17,419 bases of DNA from an uncultured bacterium (GTDB lineage Bacteria > Bacillota > Clostridia > Lachnospirales > Lachnospiraceae): positions 1-17,419 of the forward strand of contig CALFUE010000119.1 in NCBI GenBank assembly GCA_937916345.1, given 5' to 3'. The notes beneath the pieces are model-generated. The model saw nothing but the letters and a program-made list of their open reading frames with translations, made no database searches and was not told where the DNA came from. Shown piece by piece: positions 7,315-15,123 of the stretch. Every line of letters begins with the position of its first letter. The stretch's first letter is position 1. The position numbers and the translations under genes were made by a program.

Positions 7315-8232
7315 ATGCTACACCTGACATCCCTTTCCGAAGCCGAAAATGTATTCAAAGCCCTGAGCGCTCCCATGCGCATACGAATCATGGAACTGAT
7401 CTGTGAGAAAGACATGAGCATGAACGATCTGGCTGTGGCACTGTCACTGACAAACAGCGCCATATCGCTGCATGTGGCAAAGCTGGAGGAAGCAGGTCTG
7501 GTCTATACCGAAGTCACCTCAGGACGCCACGGCGCAATGAAGATTGTTCGCCCTAAGCATCACAGACTCTTCATCGATATGGTGCCGCATCCGGAGGAGA
7601 TCGCACGGCGCTCATACCAGGACGAGATCTCAGTGGGACATTTTTCAAGCATAGATCCGCACCCGACCTGCGGCCTCGCCACACCTGCCAATATCATCGG
7701 AGAGCTGGACGACCCCAGAACCTTTTATTTTCCGGAGCGCTTTAATGCAGGTGTACTATGGATAGGCTACGGCTCTGTCACCTACGCCCTGCCCAACAGG
7801 CTGAGTGCAGGACAAAAGCTGACGGAGATGCAGATCTCCTTCGAGATCTCCTCCGAATGCCCAAAGACAAACGAGGATTTTCCCAGCGATATTTATTTCA
7901 GCATAAACGATGTATCACTGGGCAAGTGGATCAGCCCCGGCGACTACGGCAACAGAAAGGGTCTTATGTCTCCCTTCTGGTGGCCGGGGGCACTGAATCA
8001 GTACGGTCTTTTAAAGACCCTGATCATAAATCAGAACGGCACCTTTATAGACGGCGACCACTCTATCGGCCTTACTACCATAGACGATCTGGCCATAGAC
8101 TACAATTCCACCCTGAGCTTTACCCTCTGTGTACCAAAAGAGGCCACCAACTGCGGCGGCCTCACACTGTTCGGAACTAATTTCGGCGACTACGACCAAA
8201 GCATCGTGGTTACCATGTATTACACTGAGTGA
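7315..8232 (+). CDS. ArsR-type winged-helix regulator with large C-terminal domain
   Basis: A 305-residue protein. Residues 8-80 form an ArsR-type winged helix: a dimer-helix region FKALSAPMRIRIMELI, a recognition helix around TNSAISLHVAKLEEAGLV, and a wing at SGRHGAMKIVRP. No metal-binding CxC is present. Residues 100-305 look like a beta-rich domain (YFPERFNAGVLWIGYGSV, SDIYFSINDVSLGKW, QSIVVTMYY), much larger than a normal ArsR of about 100 residues, and may sense a ligand such as a sugar. The start ATG at 7315 is the first available after an in-frame stop at 7270; its ribosome binding site is weak. It is divergent from the lacZ operon and convergent with GH36, overlapping that gene's end by 13 bp. 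It probably controls one or both; that is inference. Confidence 0.85.
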   Translation: MLHLTSLSEAENVFKALSAPMRIRIMELICEKDMSMNDLAVALSLTNSAISLHVAKLEEAGLVYTEVTSGRHGAMKIVRPKHHRLFIDMVPHPEEIARRSYQDEISVGHFSSIDPHPTCGLATPANIIGELDDPRTFYFPERFNAGVLWIGYGSVTYALPNRLSAGQKLTEMQISFEISSECPKTNEDFPSDIYFSINDVSLGKWISPGDYGNRKGLMSPFWWPGALNQYGLLKTLIINQNGTFIDGDHSIGLTTIDDLAIDYNSTLSFTLCVPKEATNCGGLTLFGTNFGDYDQSIVVTMYYTE

Positions 8233-10418
8233 ATATAGACGAGGGTGCTTGCAAAATCACCCCACATATTCCGGACCAGGAGCCCGGCATTCATCAGGGT
8301 ATCTCCGTGGGCTCGCACATTGCTCTTCTCATCATTTTCAAATTCCACCATATACTCCTTTTCAGGATCCAGCCCCGAGAGCTTCAGCAGTCTGCTGTGG
8401 TGATTGGGACGCCCCAATACCTGTACAAAGGTCATGATTGCCTCATTTTTATCCTTTGACACGATCATATAGGCGTCGTAGAACCTGTTTTTGCTGTAGG
8501 AAGCGAGGCGATAGTAATCGCCGGTGCTAATCAGTGAATTGTATTTGTGATACTTCTCGATCTGTCCGGGAATGGCAGCTCTGTCCTCCTCAGATATTTT
8601 TGTGATATCAAGCTCATAACCAAAGGTTCCGCAGAGCGCCACTCTGCCCCTGGTCTCAAAGGGTGTCACTCTGCCTACCGTGTGATTCGGGCAGTCAGAG
8701 ACATGGGCTCCCATGGCGGAAACAGGATATACAAGAGCTGTTCCCTCCTGTATCATCAGCCTCTCCACTGCGTCCGTATCATCAGAGCACCAGATCTGCG
8801 GGCTGTAATAGAGCATGCCACCGTCGAATCTGGCTCCGCCGCCGGAGCAATTCTCCAGGAGGAGGTTCGGGAAATCAGAGAGCAGCCTCTCCTGCATCTC
8901 ATAGACAGCCAGCACATACCTGTGGGAGAGTTCTCCCTGATGATCACTGTCCAGGTATATGCTGCCCAGATCGCAGAGCTGGCGGTTCATATCCCACTTG
9001 ACATATTCGATATTTGCCGAAGATAATACCTTTTTTACCTGGTCATAGACAAAATCCACCACCTCAGGTCTGGAGAGATCCATCACATACTGATTTCTGG
9101 ATGGCGCAGGGGTACGCCCCTTCACCTTGATGCAGTAGTCGGGATGCGCCTTATAAGCTTCCGAATCCTTCGATATCATCTCGGGCTCAAGCCATATACC
9201 GAATTTCAGCCCCAGAGCGTTTACCTCGTCCACCAGATGCCTTAATCCACCGTTGATCTTACTCTCATTTACAAACCAGTCGCCGAGGCTGGTGTTATCA
9301 TCATTTCTGTGTCCGAACCAGCCGTCGTCCATGACCAGCATCTCAATACCGCTCTTTGCCGCCTCTCTGGCTATATCGAGGAGTTTATCCGTATTAAAAT
9401 CAAAATAGGTAGCCTCCCAGTTGTTTATGAGTACAGGTCTCGGCTTGTCCTTGTAGGGGCTTCTGATGATGTGCTCCCGGAAGAAATCGTGAAAGTTCTG
9501 CGTCATAGCGGACAGTCCTCTGTCAGAGTATGTCATCACCGCCTCGGGCGCATAGAAATTCTCTCCGGGTTTTATCTCAAACTCAAAGTACTCCGGGTTT
9601 ATGCCCATGGTTACCCGCAGGGAATCGAACTGATTCTTTTCCACCTGGGCGAGGAAATTTCCGGAATATATGAAATTGAAGCCATAGACTTCGCCGTTAT
9701 CCTGAGCACATCGGGGACTGACGAGTCCCAAAAACGGGTGCTCCTGATGACTTGTCTCACCCCTTGCCGATCCCACATTGGTCCGGCCGTAGCCGATGGG
9801 ACGCACATCTATCGCCCGTTCTCTGGCCCAGGAACCGTGCAGTGTCATAAGCTCGTAATCCTCTGCCTCCATATCGAGGCACAGGCTCATTATACGGGTA
9901 AGCTTTACCGGGGCATCCCCGCAATTTATGATACTGACACTCCTGGTAATGATATCTATATCGGCAAACAGTGTGTAATAGAGCTCTGCCTTGAGACCCG
10001 CGGCATCGTCCTTCAACCTCAATATGAGCGTTTCGGTCCTTCCTTTTCCGGCGAAGGATGAGGGAAGGCCGGGTAGGATTGGCTTCTTATCGGTTATCTC
10101 GTAACCCTCATAAAAAAATGAGACTGCCTCACCGCCATTTACATCCTTTATGGCGATAGCACCCTCTCTGTAATCTCCCACATTGTTTCCCGCGAATTCC
10201 GTGGGAAAGCTGTCCAGGAATGAACTCCTGTCGCGGTTGTTCACGCTTGGCACGAAGGGATTTTCGTTAATCCGTAAGGTATGGAGCGCGCCGTCGGAGA
10301 TCCTCCTGCCATAATACACATGTCCTGCGAAGCCTTCTTCATCTACCACCGCAATGCTGTAGGTCGTGTTTTTGGTGTCAAGCTTAAACATTCTGTTCTT
10401 CTCATCAAATGTTATCAT
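8220..10418 (-). CDS. Alpha-galactosidase, glycoside hydrolase family 36 (copy 1)
   Basis: A 732-residue GH36 enzyme, expected to release galactose from melibiose, raffinose and related alpha-galactosides in the cytoplasm. The N-terminal beta-sandwich begins MITFDEKNRMFKLDTKNT. The barrel shows NNWEATYFDFN, MLVMDDGWFGHR, WLEPEMIS, the nucleophile D476 in YVKWDMNRQ, LLENCSGGGARFDGG, and the acid/base D546 in WCSDDTDA, the usual 70-residue spacing. The start at 10418 has AGGAGG five to six bases away and lies 14 nt inside the end of ohrR, so the gene is translated with the peroxide operon. The second copy at 12775-15006 shares the layout but differs clearly in sequence. The 3' end overlaps the convergent regulator gene, and no terminator is visible there. 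Confidence 0.96.
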   Translation of the reverse strand: MITFDEKNRMFKLDTKNTTYSIAVVDEEGFAGHVYYGRRISDGALHTLRINENPFVPSVNNRDRSSFLDSFPTEFAGNNVGDYREGAIAIKDVNGGEAVSFFYEGYEITDKKPILPGLPSSFAGKGRTETLILRLKDDAAGLKAELYYTLFADIDIITRSVSIINCGDAPVKLTRIMSLCLDMEAEDYELMTLHGSWARERAIDVRPIGYGRTNVGSARGETSHQEHPFLGLVSPRCAQDNGEVYGFNFIYSGNFLAQVEKNQFDSLRVTMGINPEYFEFEIKPGENFYAPEAVMTYSDRGLSAMTQNFHDFFREHIIRSPYKDKPRPVLINNWEATYFDFNTDKLLDIAREAAKSGIEMLVMDDGWFGHRNDDNTSLGDWFVNESKINGGLRHLVDEVNALGLKFGIWLEPEMISKDSEAYKAHPDYCIKVKGRTPAPSRNQYVMDLSRPEVVDFVYDQVKKVLSSANIEYVKWDMNRQLCDLGSIYLDSDHQGELSHRYVLAVYEMQERLLSDFPNLLLENCSGGGARFDGGMLYYSPQIWCSDDTDAVERLMIQEGTALVYPVSAMGAHVSDCPNHTVGRVTPFETRGRVALCGTFGYELDITKISEEDRAAIPGQIEKYHKYNSLISTGDYYRLASYSKNRFYDAYMIVSKDKNEAIMTFVQVLGRPNHHSRLLKLSGLDPEKEYMVEFENDEKSNVRAHGDTLMNAGLLVRNMWGDFASTLVYIHSV

Positions 10419-10878
10419 TTCCCCCTCCTGAACTTTTGCTGAATGTCAATTCTCCGAGTAATTTGTACAATATATCGTAAAGAGTCTTTGCCTCCTCAGG
10501 GGACAGCGCCACCTGGCAGGTCATATATTTTGGCACATCCAAGGCTTTATCACGCAGCTCATCGCCCTCAGTCGTAAGCGTGACTTCTATCATCCTCTCA
10601 TCGTCCCTGCTGCGGCGCCGTGTGACCAGACCCTTAGCCTCAAGCTTCTTTAAAAGGGGCGTCAGGGTGCCCGAATCGAGATACAGTGCCTCGCCAAGCT
10701 CCCTGACGCTGACTTTTCCGCGCTCCCAGAGTACCATCATGGTGATGTATTGAGTATAGGTCAGGTCAATTTCGCCCAGAGGCTTCGTGTAGTGCCTGAT
10801 TATCTCCTTCGCCACCGCGTATATCGGGAAGCACAGCTGATTATTTAATTTTAACGAGTCATATTTGTCTGACATCAT
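10405..10878 (-). CDS. ohrR: OhrR-type MarR family organic-peroxide sensor
   Basis: A 157-residue MarR repressor of the OhrR branch, which releases DNA when its N-terminal cysteine is oxidised by organic hydroperoxides. The reactive C16 is in LNNQLCFPIY. Y30 and Y41 match the two tyrosines that hold the cysteine in Bacillus OhrR (C15, Y29, Y40). The wing helix region reads LYLDSGTLTPLLKKLEAKGLV with RRSRDDER in the wing. C121 lies 105 residues after C16, the same spacing as C22 and C127 of Xanthomonas OhrR, so a two-cysteine disulfide type is likely. Two adjacent ATG codons begin the gene, and the first overlaps the thioredoxin stop (ATGA). No ohr gene is nearby; the likely target is its own operon. 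Confidence 0.92.
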   Translation of the reverse strand: MMSDKYDSLKLNNQLCFPIYAVAKEIIRHYTKPLGEIDLTYTQYITMMVLWERGKVSVRELGEALYLDSGTLTPLLKKLEAKGLVTRRRSRDDERMIEVTLTTEGDELRDKALDVPKYMTCQVALSPEEAKTLYDILYKLLGELTFSKSSGGGNDNI

Positions 10879-11183
10879 TTATTACCGTTTATGAACTCCA
10901 CCATTGCATCCTTCGGAACAAATCCGACGTTCATCTGTTTGAGCTCGCCTTTTTTGAAGAGTCCTACCGCAGGTATGCTGGATATCTCATACTTTGCAGC
11001 CAGATCCGAAGCGCTGTCCACGTCCAGCTTAAAGAATTCTACATCGCCCATCTCATTTGAGATCTCCTCAAGTACGGGACCTAGCATCTTGCAGGGACCG
11101 CACCATGTTGCAAAAAAATCAACTACCGCTGTCTGGGCGTTCTCAACCTCATTAAATTCTGCCGCTGTGATCTCCTTAACCAT
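10875..11183 (-). CDS. trxA: Thioredoxin
   Basis: A 102-residue thioredoxin with the active site W27-C28-G-P-C31 and the cis-proline P71 in SIPA (most thioredoxins have PT there). It reduces disulfides, here most likely those of the Gpx peroxidase, and is itself reduced by the neighbouring flavoprotein. I chose the ATG at 11181-11183, because AGGAGG lies eight bases upstream and the protein then begins MVKEITAAEF. The longer reading frame from 11207 would include the ribosome binding site itself. It follows the reductase gene after 72 bases, and its leader repeats that of gpx (11192-11223). It ends in an ATGA overlap with ohrR. Confidence 0.95.
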   Translation of the reverse strand: MVKEITAAEFNEVENAQTAVVDFFATWCGPCKMLGPVLEEISNEMGDVEFFKLDVDSASDLAAKYEISSIPAVGLFKKGELKQMNVGFVPKDAMVEFINGNK

Positions 11184-11191
11184 ATCTCTAT

Positions 11192-11223
11192 CCTCCTCTA
11201 ATAACATAAGTTTTTATCTGACT
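11192..11223 (-). repeat. Leader element shared with gpx (trxA copy)
   Basis: 32 bases just upstream of trxA nearly repeat those before gpx (12656-12688). Both read CCTCCTCTAATA, five variable bases, AGTTT and TTATCTGACT on the plus strand, and contain the ribosome binding site. The gpx copy has one extra A. The pair TAAGT/ACTTA (11207-11225) forms a weak inverted repeat. Confidence 0.7.
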
Positions 11224-11255
11224 TACTTTTGTCTGATGCCAGTACTGTCAACAAC

Positions 11256-12122
11256 TCACTTCAAACTATCTATGTATTTAGCTGCGGAGAGGGCTGCTAC
11301 ATTTCCTTCTCCGGCTGCCTTGATGTATTGATAGGGCGTGCCTGTGATATCACCGCAGGCAAAGCAGCCCGGGAGGCTCGTCACCATATCACGGTCAACC
11401 TTTACATGATTGCCGTCCATGGCAAGACCGCTGACCAGCTGCCCCGCGGGGATGCTCTCCCTGAGTATGAACACACCGTTTGCAGCTATCAGTCCCTGAT
11501 CCGTCACAAGACCTGTGACCTTGCCGCCTTCCTCTCCAATGTATGATGGCTTCTCACGGCGCACCTCCACGTTATCACGGGTGCAATCCGTCACCTCGTC
11601 CGCGTACATCGGTATATAATACACTTTGTCAGCTGTTTCCGCAAGAAAATTTGCCTCGGCCTCTTCTCTTTTCGAGTAGCCGATGACCACCGCGCTTTTC
11701 CCCTTGTAGGCAAATGCATCACACGTAGCGCAGTAACTGACTCCGTGGCCGAGATGTTCCTCTTCTCCGGGGAATGCCTTTCCTGCTGTGACTCCCGTGG
11801 CAAGTATCACCGCAGTACTCTCGTACATCTCGTTTATGCCCTGGACGGTGTAGTATTTACCCATGGCATAGACCGCCGTGACCTTGTCCTCTATCACGGG
11901 GATATCCATGGATTCCATGTGGTTTCGCAGTCTCCCGGAGAGCTCCTTGCCACTTACCGCAAAAAGCCCGGGATAGTTTTGTATCTCGCTTGCTTTTTCA
12001 ACCTTTGAGCTGACTTTTCTCTGGCCAATGACCAGCACGTTTTTATTTCTGACCTTCAGCGTAATTGCAGCCGATGCTCCGGCAGGTCCTGTTCCCAAAA
12101 CTATAGCATCATATCCGGCCAT
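11256..12122 (-). CDS. Thioredoxin reductase-like flavoprotein without NADPH motifs
   Basis: A 288-residue flavoprotein of the low-molecular-weight thioredoxin reductase fold. FAD binding is shown by GTGPAG (10-15) and by the C-terminal FACGDITGTPYQYIKAAGEG. The redox pair is C131-A-T-C134 in YCATCDAF. The second nucleotide domain is odd: instead of GGGDSA followed by HRRxxxR it reads VIGYSKREEAE (146-156), and no HRRxxxR is present. This matches the published family of ferredoxin-dependent flavin thioredoxin reductases of clostridia, which do not use NADPH. The start at 12122 has GAGGT seven bases upstream, 18 bases after gpx. It sits between gpx and trxA, so it should reduce that thioredoxin. 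Electron donor identity is inference. Confidence 0.9.
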   Translation of the reverse strand: MAGYDAIVLGTGPAGASAAITLKVRNKNVLVIGQRKVSSKVEKASEIQNYPGLFAVSGKELSGRLRNHMESMDIPVIEDKVTAVYAMGKYYTVQGINEMYESTAVILATGVTAGKAFPGEEEHLGHGVSYCATCDAFAYKGKSAVVIGYSKREEAEANFLAETADKVYYIPMYADEVTDCTRDNVEVRREKPSYIGEEGGKVTGLVTDQGLIAANGVFILRESIPAGQLVSGLAMDGNHVKVDRDMVTSLPGCFACGDITGTPYQYIKAAGEGNVAALSAAKYIDSLK

Positions 12123-12140
12123 ATCCTTTACCTCATCTTC

Positions 12141-12647
12141 TTATAAAAGTGACTTTATATCCGACTCGATCTTGTCGGGAGTGGTGGTGGGAGCGATGCG
12201 CTTTACCACATTGCCCTCTCTGTCTATGATAAATTTCTCAAAGTTCCATGAGATATCGTTCTTGTCACCGCCTTCCTTCTTCGGGATGAGCTTCATCAGG
12301 TTGAACTTTGCGGGAACTTCCTCCTTCAGGAACTTATAGAGCGGGTGTGCTTCGTCACCATTTACCTTGATCTGCTTAAACATATCAAATTTGACTCCGT
12401 AATTCAGGAGGCAGGCTTCCCTGACCTGATCATCGGCGTCCTGCTCAGCGAACTGATTGCAGGGGAATCCGAGGATGACGAAACCCTGATCCTTGTATTC
12501 CTCGTAGAGCTTTTCGAGACCCTCGAGCTGAGGTGTGAGACCGCACTTTGAAGCGGTGTTGACAACCATCACAACTTTGCCTTCATATTCACGCATGCTG
12601 ACATCCTGTCCGTTCATCTTTGTAGCAGTGAAATCGTAGAATCCCAT
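12141..12647 (-). CDS. gpx: Glutathione peroxidase family thiol peroxidase
   Basis: A 168-residue cysteine-type GPx homologue that reduces hydroperoxides. The catalytic tetrad is visible as C35 (TASKCGLTPQ), Q69, W134 and N135 (SWNFEKF). The motif FPCNQF is at 61-66. C79 lies in EACLLNYGVKF, the position of the resolving cysteine in thioredoxin-dependent members, so the electrons probably come from the trxA product rather than glutathione. The start at 12647 has AGGAGGG about eight bases upstream. First gene of the operon gpx, reductase, trxA, ohrR, GH36. Cytosolic, no signal peptide. Confidence 0.95.
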   Translation of the reverse strand: MGFYDFTATKMNGQDVSMREYEGKVVMVVNTASKCGLTPQLEGLEKLYEEYKDQGFVILGFPCNQFAEQDADDQVREACLLNYGVKFDMFKQIKVNGDEAHPLYKFLKEEVPAKFNLMKLIPKKEGGDKNDISWNFEKFIIDREGNVVKRIAPTTTPDKIESDIKSLL

Positions 12648-12655
12648 GTTATTAC

Positions 12656-12688
12656 CCTCCTCTAATAGCGTCAGTTTATTATCTGACT
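12656..12688 (-). repeat. Leader element shared with trxA (gpx copy)
   Basis: 33-base partner of the element at 11192-11223. Here GTCAG (12670-12674) and CTGAC (12683-12687) could form a small hairpin just upstream of the ribosome binding site. Confidence 0.7.
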
Positions 12689-12709
12689 CATCATTTATCC
12701 CGCGCGTTC

Positions 12710-12723
12710 AATTGTGCGCAATT
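12710..12723. promoter_or_regulatory. Probable OhrR/MarR operator
   Basis: AATTGTGCGCAATT is a 14-base palindrome with one mismatched pair. It carries the AATTG/CAATT halves typical of MarR and OhrR sites and lies about 8 to 21 bases downstream of the predicted start site of gpx, a position suited to repression. The operon encodes its own OhrR. Confidence 0.6.
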
Positions 12724-12737
12724 AAATTACATAAAAG

Positions 12738-12766
12738 ATAATAGCATGTGCTCGTCTGGTTGTCAA
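12738..12766 (-). promoter_or_regulatory. Sigma-A promoter of the peroxide operon
   Basis: Minus strand TTGACA (12761-12766), a 17-base spacer, and TATTAT (12738-12743), with TG at the extended -10 position. This is the strongest promoter in the window. The predicted start is near 12731, giving a leader of about 84 nt. Confidence 0.85.
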
Positions 12767-12774
12767 TACTTTAT

Positions 12775-15006
12775 TTATCGTTTTTCATTAAGATGAAGCT
12801 GAATGGAGGGGTAGACTCCATAGAGCGGTCCGATAGAGAGTCCGCCGTTCATGAGGGAGGCTCCTGTGCAGACCAGGTCGGGGGTTTTATTATTCAGCTC
12901 CTCAACAGAAGAATATACATAATCCGCTGTGTACTCAGCCTCAGGGCGAAGCCCGTGTAATTTTACAAACAAAACCTCCGCATTTGCCCTCACATCAGTG
13001 ACCACGATATTGACCAGCGCCTCTTTTCCATCCTCAGACGCGAACTCCCATGACGAGAAATACGCCTCATCCCTCTCCGAAGAAAGCCTGAAATACCTAC
13101 CCTTCCCGATGAGCTCATAAAACCTGTTGTAGGCTTTTATCTGGGAGCGGATACTCTCCTTTTCCCCGTCGGTAAGCTTTGCAGGATCAAGCTCGTATCC
13201 GAAGGTTCCTGACATAGCGACGATAGCCCTGGTCGCTATGGGCACCTCACGCCCGTTCTGATGATTCGGAGAAGCGGAAATATGAGAGCCCACGGTGCTG
13301 ACGGGATATCCGTAGGAAGTCCCCTTTTGTATCTTTAATCTGTTGATGGCGTCGGTGTTGTCAGAGCACCATATCTGGGGAGAAAAGAACATCATACCGG
13401 CGTCAAATCTGCCTCCGCCTCCGGCACAGCCCTCAAACATGACATTCGGGAAAGCCGTCGTAAGCCTTGTCAGCAGATCGTACGTTCCAAGTATAAACCT
13501 GTGGGTGATCTCCTGCTGCTCCGCGGCGGAATGCGCCTTTGAATAAACATTTGACATGGATCTGTTGAAATCCCACTTTACATACTCGATATTGGCGCCG
13601 GTAAGCACGCTCTTAATGCTTTCAAAGAGATAGTCCACCACCTCTTTATTTGACATGTCGAGAACCATCTGGTTTCTCCCCATCACAGGCTTTCTGCCGG
13701 GATCCATCAAAACCCAGTCGGGGTGAGAGCGATAGAGGTCAGAATCCTCATTCACCATCTCAGGCTCAAACCAGAGCCCAAACTTCATACCGAGGGAATT
13801 TGCGTGGTCAGCCACCGCCTTTAACCCGCCGGGAAGCTTTTTAAGGTTTACCTTCCAGTCGCCGAGTCCTGCGTTATCGCTGTTTCTCACTCCAAACCAG
13901 CCATCGTCCAGAACCAGCATCTCGCAGCCTATCTGCGCCGCGCCATCTTCTATCTCCATTATCTTTTTCTCGTCAAAATCAAAGTAAGTTCCCTCCCAGT
14001 TGTTCAGAAGCACCGGTCTCTTCACATCGCGAAAAGCCGCGGGGCAGACATTTTCCCGTATTATCCTGTGATACAAGAAGCTTAAGGTATTTAAGCCTTC
14101 TGCGCTGAAAGCGAGGATCGCCTCGGGCGTATCGAAACTCCCGCCGCCCGCAAGCTTCCAGTTGAAGTCATCATCACCTATCCCGCTCACTACACGGATG
14201 CTGTTCGCCTGATCCACCTCAATCTCTTCCTTGTGATTTCCGGAATACATAAGCATGACGCCGTAGCAGTTTCCGGATATTTCCGTGGCATCCCTGTCGC
14301 AGATTATCACAAAGGGATTGTTGTGATGACTGCTCATGCCGCGTCTCGAGCCCACCACATGGATGTCGTGGGTGAGTGCCGTCCTCTCCGTCAGTCTCTC
14401 CATTGCGTGTCTGCCGTGGAAATGGATCATATCACAGTCACCGTAAGGTATGTCCATACACATGGAAGCCGCCTTTGTGATATATATGTCCGCATCCGAT
14501 ACATTAGTTATGGCGGTATGTCTGGTAATGATATCCTTTTCCTCAAACACTCCGTAATAGAGAGATACCCTGATACCGATATGATCATCCAGGAGATCGA
14601 TACGCAGTGTATCGACCTTGTCCTTTTCCCCTCTCACATAGGGGAGTCCCTCTATTTTGTATTTTTCATTTGTGATCTCATGGCCGATATATCTCAGATC
14701 GCAGGTCCTGCTGCCGTTTTCCGCCACGGTCATCAGAGCACTCACCCTGAAATCCGCCGCCCCGTAGGTGGAATATTCACTTGGAAGAGTGTCTGCAGAG
14801 AGCCCGCGGTTTCCCCTTGATTCAAAAGGATTTGATGAGAAGCCTCTGTCCAGATATTTGATCAGGAAGCTCATGTCTGTATATCCTACAGAACCCCCGT
14901 AATAGGAATGGATGAGCATTCCGTATTCATTTATCTTTATCTGATATTCGGTATTTTTAGTATTCAGAAAGAACACTTTATTCTTTTCATCGAATTTTAT
15001 CGACAT
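12775..15006 (-). CDS. Alpha-galactosidase, glycoside hydrolase family 36 (copy 2)
   Basis: A 743-residue GH36 enzyme. It begins MSIKFDEKNKVFFLNTKNTE, closely parallel to copy 1. The barrel shows NNWEGTYFDFD, MLVLDDGWFGVR, WFEPEMVN, the nucleophile D479 in YVKWDFNRS, FEGCAGGGGRFDAG, and the acid/base D549 in WCSDNTDA. I place the start at 15006, where GGAGG lies eight bases upstream; a longer frame back to 15078 adds a basic, unconserved 24 residues. The gene is preceded by the msmK terminator. No terminator is visible after it, so some transcripts may continue into gpx. The two copies probably differ in substrate (melibiose, raffinose-type or galactomannan oligosaccharides), but the sequence does not say how. 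Confidence 0.96.
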   Translation of the reverse strand: MSIKFDEKNKVFFLNTKNTEYQIKINEYGMLIHSYYGGSVGYTDMSFLIKYLDRGFSSNPFESRGNRGLSADTLPSEYSTYGAADFRVSALMTVAENGSRTCDLRYIGHEITNEKYKIEGLPYVRGEKDKVDTLRIDLLDDHIGIRVSLYYGVFEEKDIITRHTAITNVSDADIYITKAASMCMDIPYGDCDMIHFHGRHAMERLTERTALTHDIHVVGSRRGMSSHHNNPFVIICDRDATEISGNCYGVMLMYSGNHKEEIEVDQANSIRVVSGIGDDDFNWKLAGGGSFDTPEAILAFSAEGLNTLSFLYHRIIRENVCPAAFRDVKRPVLLNNWEGTYFDFDEKKIMEIEDGAAQIGCEMLVLDDGWFGVRNSDNAGLGDWKVNLKKLPGGLKAVADHANSLGMKFGLWFEPEMVNEDSDLYRSHPDWVLMDPGRKPVMGRNQMVLDMSNKEVVDYLFESIKSVLTGANIEYVKWDFNRSMSNVYSKAHSAAEQQEITHRFILGTYDLLTRLTTAFPNVMFEGCAGGGGRFDAGMMFFSPQIWCSDNTDAINRLKIQKGTSYGYPVSTVGSHISASPNHQNGREVPIATRAIVAMSGTFGYELDPAKLTDGEKESIRSQIKAYNRFYELIGKGRYFRLSSERDEAYFSSWEFASEDGKEALVNIVVTDVRANAEVLFVKLHGLRPEAEYTADYVYSSVEELNNKTPDLVCTGASLMNGGLSIGPLYGVYPSIQLHLNEKR

Positions 15007-15076
15007 ATCATATACCTCCAATTCATTCTTCTTACGCGGGTCCCCCCTTTTTAAGCTTCCCCGACCGTCCACTCGC

Positions 15077-15105
15077 ACTCACGTTTTTAGATTGTGGCCG
15101 TGAGT
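15077..15105. repeat. Inverted repeat upstream of GH36 copy 2
   Basis: ACTCACG (15077-15083) and CGTGAGT (15099-15105) are perfect 7-base inverted arms around 15 bases. It is the only symmetric element in the 15007-15123 leader, where I see no convincing sigma-A promoter. It could be an operator for an activator. Confidence 0.4.
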
Positions 15106-15123
15106 AGTAACCGTTGTTTAATG

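Noticed and set aside
9309..10061. 250-codon open frame on the plus strand
   Set aside because: Lies wholly inside GH36 copy 1 on the opposite strand and shows no recognisable domain; the GH36 frame carries all catalytic motifs.
11184..11207. Longer thioredoxin start at 11207
   Set aside because: The extra codons contain the AGGAGG site and spacer; the ATG at 11183 gives the standard thioredoxin N-terminus.
11246..11251. TTGACA on the minus strand upstream of trxA as a separate promoter
   Set aside because: No acceptable -10 box at 16 to 18 bases; trxA is more simply read from the gpx promoter.
15007..15078. N-terminal extension of GH36 copy 2
   Set aside because: Basic, not conserved with copy 1, and the GGAGG site before 15006 marks the real start.
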